Shown here piece after piece: positions 36,083 to 44,472 of a stretch of DNA of 64,000 nucleotides. The DNA lies in assembly GCF_004345665.1 (NCBI RefSeq), contig NZ_SLWR01000007.1, positions 310,001-374,000 on the forward strand. Direction: 5' to 3'. Under the pieces are notes generated by a model. The model ran no database searches. It was not told where the DNA came from and saw nothing but the letters and a program-made list of their open reading frames with translations. This DNA is from Kribbella antiqua. GTDB taxonomy: Bacteria; Actinomycetota; Actinomycetes; Propionibacteriales; Kribbellaceae. Both the position numbers and the translations under genes were made by a program. How positions within the stretch are numbered: the first letter of the stretch is position 1; each line of letters starts with the position of its first letter.

Positions 36083-36663
36083 AGGCCGAGGCCCTTGTGG
36101 CGCAGCGCGTTCGGGTCTTCCTCTTCTTCGAGGCGCTTTTTGCGTTCCCTGCGGCGGATGACCCGTGCTTCGGGTGCTCGCTCTGGCCGGTAGGCGGCGT
36201 CGGATGCGGGCGGCTGCCCGGGTTGCTGCGCGCTCTCTACCTCGCTCCGCAGGGCCCGCGCTTCGGCGTCGTACCTGTTGGCGACGCGATCGTTGGCCCT
36301 GGCCTGATCATCCGCGGCGACCGCGTTCCGGCGGTGCACCCGGCCTCTCGCTGCCGTCTCGTCCGCGCCGGGCGCGTCTGGTTCCACTGCCGTTCGGTCG
36401 AGGTCGTGGTTGCCGCGGGCCCGTTCGAGGCGGGCTCGGTGCTGTAGTTCGTCGGCCTCGCTGAGCCGGTGATCACGCGCCGTCTCGGCGACGCCGGCCA
36501 GGTGAATCGCCAGGGCCGTCTCGGCCGTGGCGGACTGCTGGTCGCGCCGGTTGCGGAGCCGATCCTCGAGTTCGAGTTGGTCCTGGGCGAGTTCGATCGC
36601 CTCGCGGCGCTGCCGGAGTTCCTCGTCCTCGTCGACGGTCTGCTCGTCCTCGGTGTCGGCCAT
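36079..36663 (-). CDS. Highly charged coiled-coil protein
   Basis: The 194-residue protein is almost entirely Glu, Arg, Ala, Gln and Asp, with heptad-like patterns (LELEDRLRNRRDQQ, RRERKKRLEEEE). There is no signal peptide or membrane helix. It follows a strong GGAGAAAGGAG. I recognise no family. It converges on the end of the secretion-like operon and could be a cytoplasmic partner or unrelated. Confidence 0.6.
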   Translation of the reverse strand: MADTEDEQTVDEDEELRQRREAIELAQDQLELEDRLRNRRDQQSATAETALAIHLAGVAETARDHRLSEADELQHRARLERARGNHDLDRTAVEPDAPGADETAARGRVHRRNAVAADDQARANDRVANRYDAEARALRSEVESAQQPGQPPASDAAYRPERAPEARVIRRRERKKRLEEEEDPNALRHKGLGL

Positions 36664-36704
36664 GCGGCTCCTTTCTCCGGGCTCCACGATGCCGCACGCG
36701 CGGG

Positions 36705-38015
36705 TCAGCGAATAGCCCCTGTGACCAGCCACGCGTCGCGCCGCTCGCGGGTGACGAGGGTGAGCAGCCGCAGCAGCATGAACCCGCCGAATGCCCACCA
36801 CAAGGCGACAACGCCGCCGCCGAGCCAGAGCACGCTCAACGCCAGCGGGACGTACAGCACGAGCGCTATGACCCCCGCGATCGCCAGGTACGGTCCGTCA
36901 CCCGCACCGATCAGTACGCCGTCCAGCACGAACACCACGCCGTTCACGGGTTGCCAGAGCGCTGCGACGATCAGTACGGCGGCCAACGTACGTCGTACGT
37001 CGGGATCCGCGGTGAACCACGGCACGTAGACGCCCCGCAGGCCCCAGAGTGCGAGTCCACCGACCACTCCGGAGAGCAGGCCCCACCACATCATCCGGCG
37101 GGTGATGGCGCGGGTTCCTGCGACGTCACCGGCGCCGAGTGAGCGGCCGGTCAGCGCCTGTGCGGCGATGGCTATGGCATCGAGTGCCAGAGCCAGGAAC
37201 GACCACAGCGTGAAGGCGACCTGGTGTGCTGCGACGGACGTCGTACCGAGGGCTGTGGCGACGAAGGTGAGCAGAACGATCGCCACGCGCAAGGTCAACG
37301 TGCGGACGATCAGTGGCACGCCCATCTGCGCTGACGCGAGGATGCCGGGCCGGTCCGGTCGCAGCTTGGCGCCGTCCCGTTTGGCACCTCTGACCACCAC
37401 AGCGACGAGTGCTACGCCGGCTGCTGTCTGTGCGAGCGCCGTACCGAGTGCTGAGCCGGCGATGTCCATGTCGAGGCCGTAGACGAACAGGACGTTCAGA
37501 CTGATGTTGGCGAGGTTGGCGGTGATTGCTACGACCATGGGCGTCTTGGTGTCCTGCAGACCACGCAGTACGCCGGTCGCCGCCAGCAACAGCAGCATCG
37601 ACGGGATGCCGATGCAGGAGATGCGCAGGTAGGTGACGGCGTGGTCGGCGACGTCCTGTGAAGGGTCGAACGCCGCTATGGCGGCCGGGGCGAGGAGGAA
37701 CCCAGCCACCGCCAGTACGACGCCCAGCAGCAGAGCCAGCCAGAGTCCGTCGATGCCCTGCGCCAGCGCGCCACGGTGGTCGCCGGCTCCGATCCGGCGG
37801 GCGACGGCCGAAGTGGTGCCGTAGGCAAGGAAGACGCAGACGCCGACCAGCGTCTGCAGGATCGTCCCGGCGACACCGAGCGCGGCGAGTTGCGGCGTAC
37901 CGAGATGCCCGACGATCGCCGAGTCGGCCAGCAACATGAGCGGCTCGGAGACCAGCGCGAAGAACGCCGGGACGGCAAGCCGCAGGATCTCCCGGTCCTG
38001 CTCCCCGAGCCTCAC
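36705..38015 (-). CDS. MATE family efflux transporter
   Basis: This 436-residue protein has twelve membrane helices and two MATE repeats, with LMLLADSAIVGHLGT in the first and MGVPLIVRTLTLR opening the second. It is probably a Na+- or H+-coupled drug/metabolite antiporter. A MATE gene beside dnaB is a conserved actinomycete arrangement. GTG 38015 is the best start because upstream frame sequence is part of the dnaB regulatory gap. Confidence 0.9.
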   Translation of the reverse strand: MRLGEQDREILRLAVPAFFALVSEPLMLLADSAIVGHLGTPQLAALGVAGTILQTLVGVCVFLAYGTTSAVARRIGAGDHRGALAQGIDGLWLALLLGVVLAVAGFLLAPAAIAAFDPSQDVADHAVTYLRISCIGIPSMLLLLAATGVLRGLQDTKTPMVVAITANLANISLNVLFVYGLDMDIAGSALGTALAQTAAGVALVAVVVRGAKRDGAKLRPDRPGILASAQMGVPLIVRTLTLRVAIVLLTFVATALGTTSVAAHQVAFTLWSFLALALDAIAIAAQALTGRSLGAGDVAGTRAITRRMMWWGLLSGVVGGLALWGLRGVYVPWFTADPDVRRTLAAVLIVAALWQPVNGVVFVLDGVLIGAGDGPYLAIAGVIALVLYVPLALSVLWLGGGVVALWWAFGGFMLLRLLTLVTRERRDAWLVTGAIR

Positions 38016-38394
38016 TGCGCCGGGTGGCTTGTCATGAGCATGGGGCCTATTGTGCCTGACGCCAGCTGTGCACAAGCCGGCGGATCCGGCAGTTGTGCAG
38101 AAGGTCCGAAACTTTTTCTTCTCCACAGTTGTGCATTGGTGAAACCGCAGGTCAGGGGGATGTTGCGGATGGTTGTCCCCAGATATCCACAGGTATATGC
38201 CCAACCTGTGCACACCTGTTCCCGGGGTTTCCCACAGCTCGTCCACACCCCCTGTGGATGACTGACTACCGCCCGGCGACAAGACCGGCGTACGGTCGCG
38301 GGACGAAAGTGTCGGCGGGTTCGGCTAAGGTTCGATCAGGTGTTCGAATCCGGTTCGGGGCAGCCGGGTCGGTGGGCCGAGGAGGTCGGACGAA
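38016..38394. promoter_or_regulatory. 380-base gap upstream of dnaB rich in DnaA-box-like 9-mers
   Basis: No gene is present. Six 9-mers differ by one base from TTGTCCACA or TTATCCACA. On the plus strand they are TTCTCCACA (38119), TTGTCCCCA (38173), ATATCCACA (38183) and TCGTCCACA (38239). On the minus strand they are TTGTGCACA (38067-38075) and TCATCCACA (38253-38261). Weaker relatives lie at 38093, 38129, 38207 and 38228. Such a cluster could bind DnaA and control dnaB or titrate DnaA. dnaA and dnaN are not here, so this is not an ordinary oriC. Confidence 0.5.
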
Positions 38395-41300
38395 GTGAGC
38401 GTGGCGGAGTTCCGCGGGGGACAGGGCGGCGGCCAGGAGGAGCGCAGCCCGGAGATGGGCTTCGACCGCACGCCGCCGCAGGATCTGGCCGCCGAGCAGT
38501 GCGTGCTCGGCGCGATGATGCTGAGCAAGGACGCCATCGCCGACTGCATCGAAACCATCCGCGGCACGGACTTCTACCGCCCGGCGCACGAGGCCGTCTT
38601 CAACGCGATCACCGACCTGTACGCGCGGGGCGAGCCCGCGGACGCGATCACCGTCGCGGCCGAGCTGAACCGACGGGGCGAGATGGCCCGGATCGGCGGC
38701 GCGCCGTACGTGCACACCCTGGTCGCCTCCGTCCCGCTCGCCGCGAATGCCGGGTACTACGCGCACATCGTCCGGGAGAAGGCGATCCTGCGCCGGCTGG
38801 TCGAGGCCGGCACCAAGATCGTCCAGCTCGGGTACGCCGGCGAGGGCGAGGTCGACGATGTCGTCGACGAGGCCCAGGCGGAGATCTACTCGGTCACCGA
38901 GAAGCGCACCGCCGAGGACTACGCGCCGCTGAAGGACATCATGGAGGGCGCCCTCGACGAGATCGAGGCAATCGACTCCCGCGGCGACGCGATGGTCGGC
39001 GTACCGACCGGGTTCACCGACCTCGACGAGCTGACCAACGGGCTGCACCCGGGCCAGATGATCATCGTCGCGGCCCGTCCCGCGATGGGGAAGGCGCTCG
39101 CTCTCGACACCCCGCTGCCGACGCCCACCGGCTGGACCACGATGGGCGAGGTCGCCGTCGGCGACCAGTTGCTCGACGTCAACGGCCTGCCGACGACGGT
39201 GGTGGCGGCGACCGACGTGATGCTCGACCGGCCCTGCTTCCGGCTGTTCTTCTCCGACGGCAGCACGATCGTCGCCGACGCCGAGCACCAGTGGCGGGTC
39301 GAGGACGGCGGCCGCCCGGTGGTCTGCACGACCGCCGACCTACGTACGGCGATGTCCGCGAGTCCCGGGCTGACACCGTCGATTCCCGGGTCGGCGCCAC
39401 GGCAGATCACCGGGCACGGTTTCCCGGCCGCGCTCGCCGGTGAGGACGAGCGCCGGGTGGAATGGGTCGACCCGGTCGAGGGTGTGCCGGTGCGGTGCGT
39501 CGAGGTCGACAACCCCGACCACCTCTACCTGGCCGGCAAGACGATGATCCCGACCCACAACTCCACCCTCGGCCTGGACTTCGCCCGGTCGGCGTCGATC
39601 AAGCACGGCCTGACCTCGTGCATCTTCTCGCTGGAGATGAGCCGCAACGAGATCACCATGCGACTGCTCTCGGCCGAGGCGAAGGTGCCGCTGCACCACA
39701 TGCGCAACGGCAAGATGACCGACGAGGACTGGGCCCGGCTGGCCCGCAAGATGGGCGAGGTCTCCGAGGCCCCACTCTTCATCGACGACTCCCCGAACCT
39801 CACCATGATGGAGATCCGCGCCAAGGCCCGCCGCCTCAAACAACGCCACGACCTCCGCCTCATCGTCATCGACTACCTCCAGCTGATGACGTCGGGCAAA
39901 AAAGTCGAGTCCCGCCAGCTCGAAGTCTCCGAGTTCTCCCGCTCGATCAAGCTCCTCGCCAAAGAGCTAGAGCTCCCCGTAGTAGCCATCTGCCAGCTCA
40001 ACCGAGGCTCCGAACAACGCTCCGACAAACGCCCCATGGCCTCCGACCTCCGCGAATCCGGCTGCTTGACCGCGGACACCCGGCTGCTGCGGGCGGACAC
40101 CGGTGCCGAGATCTCGCTCGGCGAACTGCTGGCCACAGACGCGCGGGACATCCCGGTCTGGTCGCTCGACGATCGGCTGAAGCTGGTGCCGCGGACGCTG
40201 ACGCACGCCTTTCCCAGCGGCGTGAAGGAAGTGTTCCGGGTGAAGCTCGCGTCCGGTCGGGAGATCAAGGCGACCGCGAACCACCCCTTCCTCACGTACG
40301 CCGGCTGGAAGCCGCTCGGTGAGCTGGTTCCGGGCAGCCGGGTGGGATCACTCCGGCACGTGCCGGCACCCCTCGAGGTCAAGCCGTGGGACGAGGACGA
40401 GATCACCATCCTCGCCCACCTGCTCGGCGACGGCTCCTTCGTCAAGCGCCAGCCGATCCGCTACGCCAGCATCGACGAGGCCAACCTGACCGCGGTTGCC
40501 GAAGCCGCGCACCGCCGCTTCGGCATCACCGCTATCCGCGATGATCACGCCGCCGCCCGCGTGACCAGCTTGCGCCTCCCCGCGCCGTACCGGCTCGCTC
40601 GCGGTAAGCGGAACCCGATCGCCGCGTGGCTCGACGACCTCGGCCTCTTCGGTCTCCGCAGCCACGAGAAGTTCATCCCGGACGGCATCTTCGCCCTCCC
40701 CAAAGAACAACTCGCCCGCTTCATCCACCACCTCTGGTCCACCGACGGCTCCGTCCGCTGGGACGCCAAGGCCGGCCAGGCCCGGATCTACTACGCCTCC
40801 ACCAGCCGCCGCTTGGTCGACGACCTCGCCCGCCTCCTCCTCCGCCACAACATCTTCAGCCGGATCAAAACCGTCAAGAAGGCCGGCTACCGCGACGGCT
40901 ACCACCTCTACATCTACGGCGCCGAGAACCAGTTGCGCTTCTGCGACCAGATCGGCGTCCACGGCCTCCGTGGTCTCAAGGTGCTGGAGGTCGCCGCGGC
41001 TTTGCGCGACATCCGCGGCAACACCAACCTCGACACCGTCCCCAAGGAAGTCTGGGGCCGCGTGCGCGAGGTCCTCGCCGAACGCAAGGTCAGCCACCGC
41101 GAGTTCGCCGCCGCGATGGGCACGAAATTCTCCGGATCGACCCTGTGGAAGCACGCCCCGAGCCGGCAACGCCTCGCCAAGGTCGCCGACATCCTCGACA
41201 ACGCCGACCTCGAAGTCCTCGCCACCAACGACATCTTCTGGGACACCGTCACCTCGATCGAGAGCGTCGGCGAGCAGCCCGTGTACGACGCAACCGTCCT

Positions 41301-41529
41301 AGCCACCCACAACTTCGTAGCCGAAGGCATCGCTCTACATAACAGCTTGGAGCAAGACGCCGACGTCGTTATCCTTCTCCACCGCGAGGATGCGTACGAG
41401 CGCGAGTCGACTCGGCCTGGCGAAGCTGACTTCATTGTTGCCAAGCATCGGAACGGGCCTACTGCTGACGTCGTCGTCGCCTTCCAGGGGCATTACTCGC
41501 GGTTTGTGGATATGGCGCATGACGGGTAG
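38395..41529 (+). CDS. dnaB: Replicative DNA helicase DnaB containing two inteins
   Basis: This is the hexameric 5'-3' helicase of the replication fork, encoded as 1044 residues. The exteins are residues 1-233, 390-556 and 984-1044, giving a 461-residue mature helicase, the usual DnaB length. The N-terminal domain opens PPQDLAAEQCVLGAMMLS. Intein 1 splits the Walker A motif (ARPAMGK/STLGLD), and Walker B is LIVIDYLQLM. Intein 2 sits in RESG/SLEQDAD. The GTG start follows GGAGGTCGGACGAA. Without splicing of both inteins the ATPase site would be destroyed, so splicing must be efficient. Confidence 0.96.
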   Translation: MSVAEFRGGQGGGQEERSPEMGFDRTPPQDLAAEQCVLGAMMLSKDAIADCIETIRGTDFYRPAHEAVFNAITDLYARGEPADAITVAAELNRRGEMARIGGAPYVHTLVASVPLAANAGYYAHIVREKAILRRLVEAGTKIVQLGYAGEGEVDDVVDEAQAEIYSVTEKRTAEDYAPLKDIMEGALDEIEAIDSRGDAMVGVPTGFTDLDELTNGLHPGQMIIVAARPAMGKALALDTPLPTPTGWTTMGEVAVGDQLLDVNGLPTTVVAATDVMLDRPCFRLFFSDGSTIVADAEHQWRVEDGGRPVVCTTADLRTAMSASPGLTPSIPGSAPRQITGHGFPAALAGEDERRVEWVDPVEGVPVRCVEVDNPDHLYLAGKTMIPTHNSTLGLDFARSASIKHGLTSCIFSLEMSRNEITMRLLSAEAKVPLHHMRNGKMTDEDWARLARKMGEVSEAPLFIDDSPNLTMMEIRAKARRLKQRHDLRLIVIDYLQLMTSGKKVESRQLEVSEFSRSIKLLAKELELPVVAICQLNRGSEQRSDKRPMASDLRESGCLTADTRLLRADTGAEISLGELLATDARDIPVWSLDDRLKLVPRTLTHAFPSGVKEVFRVKLASGREIKATANHPFLTYAGWKPLGELVPGSRVGSLRHVPAPLEVKPWDEDEITILAHLLGDGSFVKRQPIRYASIDEANLTAVAEAAHRRFGITAIRDDHAAARVTSLRLPAPYRLARGKRNPIAAWLDDLGLFGLRSHEKFIPDGIFALPKEQLARFIHHLWSTDGSVRWDAKAGQARIYYASTSRRLVDDLARLLLRHNIFSRIKTVKKAGYRDGYHLYIYGAENQLRFCDQIGVHGLRGLKVLEVAAALRDIRGNTNLDTVPKEVWGRVREVLAERKVSHREFAAAMGTKFSGSTLWKHAPSRQRLAKVADILDNADLEVLATNDIFWDTVTSIESVGEQPVYDATVLATHNFVAEGIALHNSLEQDADVVILLHREDAYERESTRPGEADFIVAKHRNGPTADVVVAFQGHYSRFVDMAHDG
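39094..39561 (+). other. Intein 1 of DnaB: class 3-type mini-intein without endonuclease
   Basis: The 156-residue intein begins with alanine (ALALDTPLPTPTG) instead of cysteine or serine and ends THN before extein serine. It has Trp at intein position 67 (AEHQW), Cys at 135 (VRCVEVDNPDHLYLAG) and Thr at 154 (PTHN). This Trp-Cys-Thr set, with no N-terminal nucleophile, defines class 3 inteins, which start splicing from the internal cysteine. There is no LAGLIDADG domain. It is inserted between Lys and Ser of the Walker A motif. Confidence 0.88.
40063..41343 (+). mobile_element. Intein 2 of DnaB: LAGLIDADG homing-endonuclease intein
   Basis: The 427-residue intein starts CLTADTRLLRADTGAE and ends GIALHN before serine. 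Splicing block B has T71 and H74 (TANHPF), and the C-terminal His-Asn pair is present. The two endonuclease motifs are HLLGDGSF (about 119-126) and HLWSTDGS (about 223-230), each with the acidic catalytic residue, so the homing endonuclease may be active. It occupies the RESG/S site used by other DnaB inteins. Confidence 0.93.
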
Positions 41530-41538
41530 GGCGCTGGG

Positions 41539-42141
41539 TTAGTTCGCCGCGGGTACTGACTGCTGGTGGGGTGTTTGGGTGCGGAGGCTGCGGGTTGTCA
41601 GGGCTAGGGCGAGCCAGGTCGTGCCCCAGAGGAGGCCTAGCAGGATGAAGTGGGTGGGCTTGTGGATGGAGTAGAAGGTTGCGGTGACGATGCCTGCAGC
41701 CACGGTCGTTAGTGGGGCCCACGCGGGCCAACCGGTCAAGGGGCCGCGGGCGGTGCAGACACCGACGATGCCCATGCCGGTGAACATGAGGATGATGCTC
41801 GCGACGATCGCGGGGTCGACGTACGCCGATGGATCGGCGACCAGCCAGATCGAGACGGCGATCCGGATCAGGTAGCCGGCGATCGCCACCCCGCCGCCCG
41901 TCCGGGCAAGGCGGCGCGGGGTTGCCACGTCGAGCAGCAACCAGCCGGCAACGCCCGCGATCATGCCGATGTTGATTGCCAGCCAGACCAGCTCCCAGCC
42001 GCGTTCGGCGATCGCCGGGTAGGGGAAGACGATCGCGGCCGCTCCATAGCCGAGTTGCAGTACGGCGCCGGCCAGGCCAACCGCTGATGCCACGGCCGGA
42101 CCTTGGGATGAAGAGACGGCATCTCCTTGCTTCGTGGTCAT
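41539..42141 (-). CDS. Six-helix membrane protein under TetR control
   Basis: This 200-residue protein has about six membrane helices and no recognised domain. It diverges from a TetR regulator, and two adjacent 13-base palindromes in the gap suggest repression by it. It could be a small exporter or stress membrane protein. Confidence 0.65.
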   Translation of the reverse strand: MTTKQGDAVSSSQGPAVASAVGLAGAVLQLGYGAAAIVFPYPAIAERGWELVWLAINIGMIAGVAGWLLLDVATPRRLARTGGGVAIAGYLIRIAVSIWLVADPSAYVDPAIVASIILMFTGMGIVGVCTARGPLTGWPAWAPLTTVAAGIVTATFYSIHKPTHFILLGLLWGTTWLALALTTRSLRTQTPHQQSVPAAN

Positions 42142-42162
42142 TCGATCCCCCAGTCATTTTTT

Positions 42163-42188
42163 AGTGGTAACCACTAGTGGCTGCCACT
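42163..42188. promoter_or_regulatory. Two contiguous 13-bp palindromes, TetR operator
   Basis: AGTGGTAACCACT (42163-42175) is followed directly by AGTGGCTGCCACT (42176-42188), each AGTGG-N3-CCACT. Outer bases extend the symmetry to TTTTAGTGG...CCACTAAAA. The element lies between the divergent membrane protein and TetR genes. Confidence 0.7.
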
Positions 42189-42206
42189 AAAAGTAGACTA
42201 CGGCGC

Positions 42207-42824
42207 ATGGCCGGGGTCAAGCCTTCGAAGATGCAGAGCAAGGCGGCAGCGACGCGTGCCCGCATCATCCGTGCCGCGTACGACCTGTTCTGTGCGACCG
42301 GGTATCGCGCGACCACGATGGAGGCGATCGGCAAGCAGGCGGGTGTCGCCGTGCAGACCGTGTACTTCAACTTCCGGACCAAGGACGAGCTCCTGCGCGC
42401 CGTCCACGAGTGGACCGTGCTCGGCGACGATCCAGTGCCGCCGCCGCTGCAGCCTTGGCACATCGCCGCGATGCGCGAGCCGGACGCCAGGAACGCGCTG
42501 GCCAAGATCGTCGCCGGCGTCGCACAACTGAATGCAAGGATCGCCCCGATGCAGTCCGTCTTCGGTGCGGTGAGCCAAGAACCCGCCGGCGAGATCTACG
42601 CCCGCTCACAAGAACTCCGACGCCAGGACATGGCCGCACTCGTCGCCGAGCTGCGCAAGAAGACACCGCTGCGCCCCGGTCTGACACAGCGCCGAGCAGC
42701 GGATCTGCTCTATTTCCTGATGGGACCCGAGTCGTACGGCGCCTTCGTCCTGGAAGCAGGCTGGACGGAACGACAGTGGGTCACCTGGGCAAGCGAGACC
42801 CTGAACGGCCAACTGTTCAACTGA
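42207..42824 (+). CDS. TetR family transcriptional regulator
   Basis: This 205-residue regulator has its helix-turn-helix at about residues 30-55 (GKQAGVAVQTVYFNFRTKDEL). The C-terminal half is a helical ligand domain. ATG 42207 is used because an upstream GTG (42177) lies inside the operator. It should repress itself and the divergent membrane protein gene. Confidence 0.87.
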   Translation: MAGVKPSKMQSKAAATRARIIRAAYDLFCATGYRATTMEAIGKQAGVAVQTVYFNFRTKDELLRAVHEWTVLGDDPVPPPLQPWHIAAMREPDARNALAKIVAGVAQLNARIAPMQSVFGAVSQEPAGEIYARSQELRRQDMAALVAELRKKTPLRPGLTQRRAADLLYFLMGPESYGAFVLEAGWTERQWVTWASETLNGQLFN

Positions 42825-42828
42825 GCGG

Positions 42829-43479
42829 TCAGCGCCAGCCCTGGGCTGAGAGGGACTCCTGGGCTAGGAGGCGGAGGCTGGCGATGAGGGTTTCGCCGAG
42901 GATGGTGCCGATCACGACGGACTCGGCGACAGCGTCGGGAGTACGGGCGGCGCCGTCTGGCGCTGGTGAGGTGACGGCGGAGATTTCCAGTTCGGCGAAC
43001 GCTTCGACCGCATCGGCGTAGGCGTCGAGGTGGCCGACGAGGTTGTCCTGGCCGAGTGAGCGCAGCGCGGCGATCGTCTCGGTGAGGGTGGTCAGTGCCG
43101 GCGCCTCGGCGTGGATGGTCCAGCCGCGGCGGGCGATCAGGTCGGTGACCTGGGCCTCGGCGGCGGCGTACGACGGTTCCTCGCTCGAGGTGCTGAGCTG
43201 GCGCGGCCGGGTGATCGCGTAATGCGCGCGCCCGATCTGCTCGTGCAGCGGCAAAGTCTTCGAGTCCAGTCCTTCGACGATGTTCTTGACCTGCGCGATC
43301 GGTACCTGCCCGAGGTCGACCAGCGCGCGGATCAGCCGCAGCCGCCGGACGTGTGGTTCGTCGTACGACGCCTGGTTCGGGCTGCTCAGCTCACCCGGCG
43401 GGAGCAGGCCCTCGCGCAGGTAGTACTTGATCGTCGGCACCGGCACTCCGGTGACCCGGCTCAGCTCCCCGATTCGCAT
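42829..43479 (-). CDS. MerR family transcriptional regulator
   Basis: This 216-residue regulator has an N-terminal MerR winged helix (MRIGELSRVTGVPVPTIKYY, then YDEPHVRRLRLI) and a long helical effector region without obvious metal-binding cysteines. The ATG follows GAAAGG. It diverges from two small membrane protein genes, with two GGATA-N7-TATCC sites between them. It is probably the activator/repressor of the DoxX-like gene. Confidence 0.88.
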   Translation of the reverse strand: MRIGELSRVTGVPVPTIKYYLREGLLPPGELSSPNQASYDEPHVRRLRLIRALVDLGQVPIAQVKNIVEGLDSKTLPLHEQIGRAHYAITRPRQLSTSSEEPSYAAAEAQVTDLIARRGWTIHAEAPALTTLTETIAALRSLGQDNLVGHLDAYADAVEAFAELEISAVTSPAPDGAARTPDAVAESVVIGTILGETLIASLRLLAQESLSAQGWR

Positions 43480-43506
43480 AGCGCTTGCCTTTCGTCGACC
43501 TATGAC

Positions 43507-43546
43507 GGATAGTATCAGTATCCATAAACGGATATTTCGACTATCC
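43507..43546. promoter_or_regulatory. Tandem MerR operators GGATA-N7-TATCC
   Basis: Site 1 is GGATA-GTATCAG-TATCC (43507-43523) and site 2 is GGATA-TTTCGAC-TATCC (43530-43546), centred 23 bases apart. They lie in the 88-base gap between the divergent merR and doxX-like genes, so each promoter may own one site. Confidence 0.65.
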
Positions 43547-43567
43547 ATAGTGAAGGAGCTGGGGCGG

Positions 43568-44074
43568 ATGATCCCCCTCGTACTGGTGCTGGCGACGCTG
43601 GTGTTCCGGGCGCTGGGTGCGCTTGGGGTTCGGCGGTTCGCGACCTGGCCGGTGAGTGCGGCGCACGGGATGGCGGTGATGTTGCTGTTCACCGCGACCG
43701 CTCACTTCGTCCCGGCCGAGGTGACGGTGATGCCTACCCACGCCGACCTGGTCCGGATGGTGCCGCCGTTCCTGCCGTTCGCGGACGCGCTGGTGTACGT
43801 GACCGGCGTACTGGAGTTCCTCGGTGCGGCCGGTCTCGTCCTGACCGCGACACGCTGGGCTGCCGGATACGCCCTGGCCGCGCTGTTCGTGTCGTTGCTT
43901 CCGGCAAACATCTACGCGGCCGTCGCCGACGTACCATTCGACGGCGGCGAGGCGACACCGCTGTGGCAGCGCATCCCCGAACAGATCCTCTATCTCGCGG
44001 TCGCAGTGTGGGTGGCCCGTACGGCGCAGCTCGCATCAAAGCCGGCCGAACCGAAAGTGAGCGTGCACGCATGA
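43568..44074 (+). CDS. DoxX-like membrane protein
   Basis: This 168-residue protein has four membrane helices in the DoxX/MauE-like pattern, with the FTATAHFVP motif and VTGVLEFLGAAGLV. The function of these proteins is not settled; some take part in redox or membrane stress. GAAGGAG precedes the ATG. It overlaps the next gene by four bases (ATGA). Confidence 0.75.
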   Translation: MIPLVLVLATLVFRALGALGVRRFATWPVSAAHGMAVMLLFTATAHFVPAEVTVMPTHADLVRMVPPFLPFADALVYVTGVLEFLGAAGLVLTATRWAAGYALAALFVSLLPANIYAAVADVPFDGGEATPLWQRIPEQILYLAVAVWVARTAQLASKPAEPKVSVHA

Positions 44075-44472
44075 CCGACGTATCCAGGATCATCGCCGGA
44101 GCGATCCTGCTCACCATCGTGACGATCCAGTTCGGTGGTTACTTCATGACGAAGATCGTCCGCGGCCAGGTCCCGATGACGGACTTCCAGAAGTCGTTCG
44201 CCCGAGCCGGTCACGCGCACGCCGGCGTACTGGTGATCCTCAGCCTGGTCGCTCTCCTGTACGTCGATCAGACCGGCCTGTCCGGCTTCTGGCTCTGGAT
44301 CGCCCGGCTGGCGATCCCAACCGCGGCGATCCTGATGTCCGGTGGCTTCTTCGCGTCGTCCGCAGGCAAGGACCGCACCCAGCCGAACCAGTTCCTCTGG
44401 ATTCTCTGGCTCGGCGCCGCCTCGCTTGCCGTCGGCGTACTGACCCTTGGCATCGGCCTGATCACGGCGTGA
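44071..44472 (+). CDS. Small four-helix membrane protein
   Basis: This 133-residue protein has four membrane helices and a conserved-looking FARAGHAHAGVLVILSLV segment, with two histidines at a helix start. No family is assigned. It is translationally coupled to the DoxX-like gene (ATGA). Its end overlaps the opposing WYL regulator gene by 11 bases. Confidence 0.68.
   Translation: MTDVSRIIAGAILLTIVTIQFGGYFMTKIVRGQVPMTDFQKSFARAGHAHAGVLVILSLVALLYVDQTGLSGFWLWIARLAIPTAAILMSGGFFASSAGKDRTQPNQFLWILWLGAASLAVGVLTLGIGLITA

Noticed and set aside
24088..36663. Integrated mobile element with defined ends
   Set aside because: No integrase, tRNA target, direct repeats or transposase were seen; only the gene content hints at a mobile origin.
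38330..38360. GTTCGAATCC resembling a tRNA T-loop
   Set aside because: The flanking bases do not form a T-stem and no acceptor or anticodon arm is present.
38016..38394. Chromosomal origin oriC
   Set aside because: DnaA-like boxes are present, but dnaA, dnaN, recF and an AT-rich unwinding region are absent; the neighbours are MATE and dnaB.
42177..42206. GTG start at 42177 for the TetR regulator
   Set aside because: It lies inside the operator palindrome; ATG 42207 gives the normal length.
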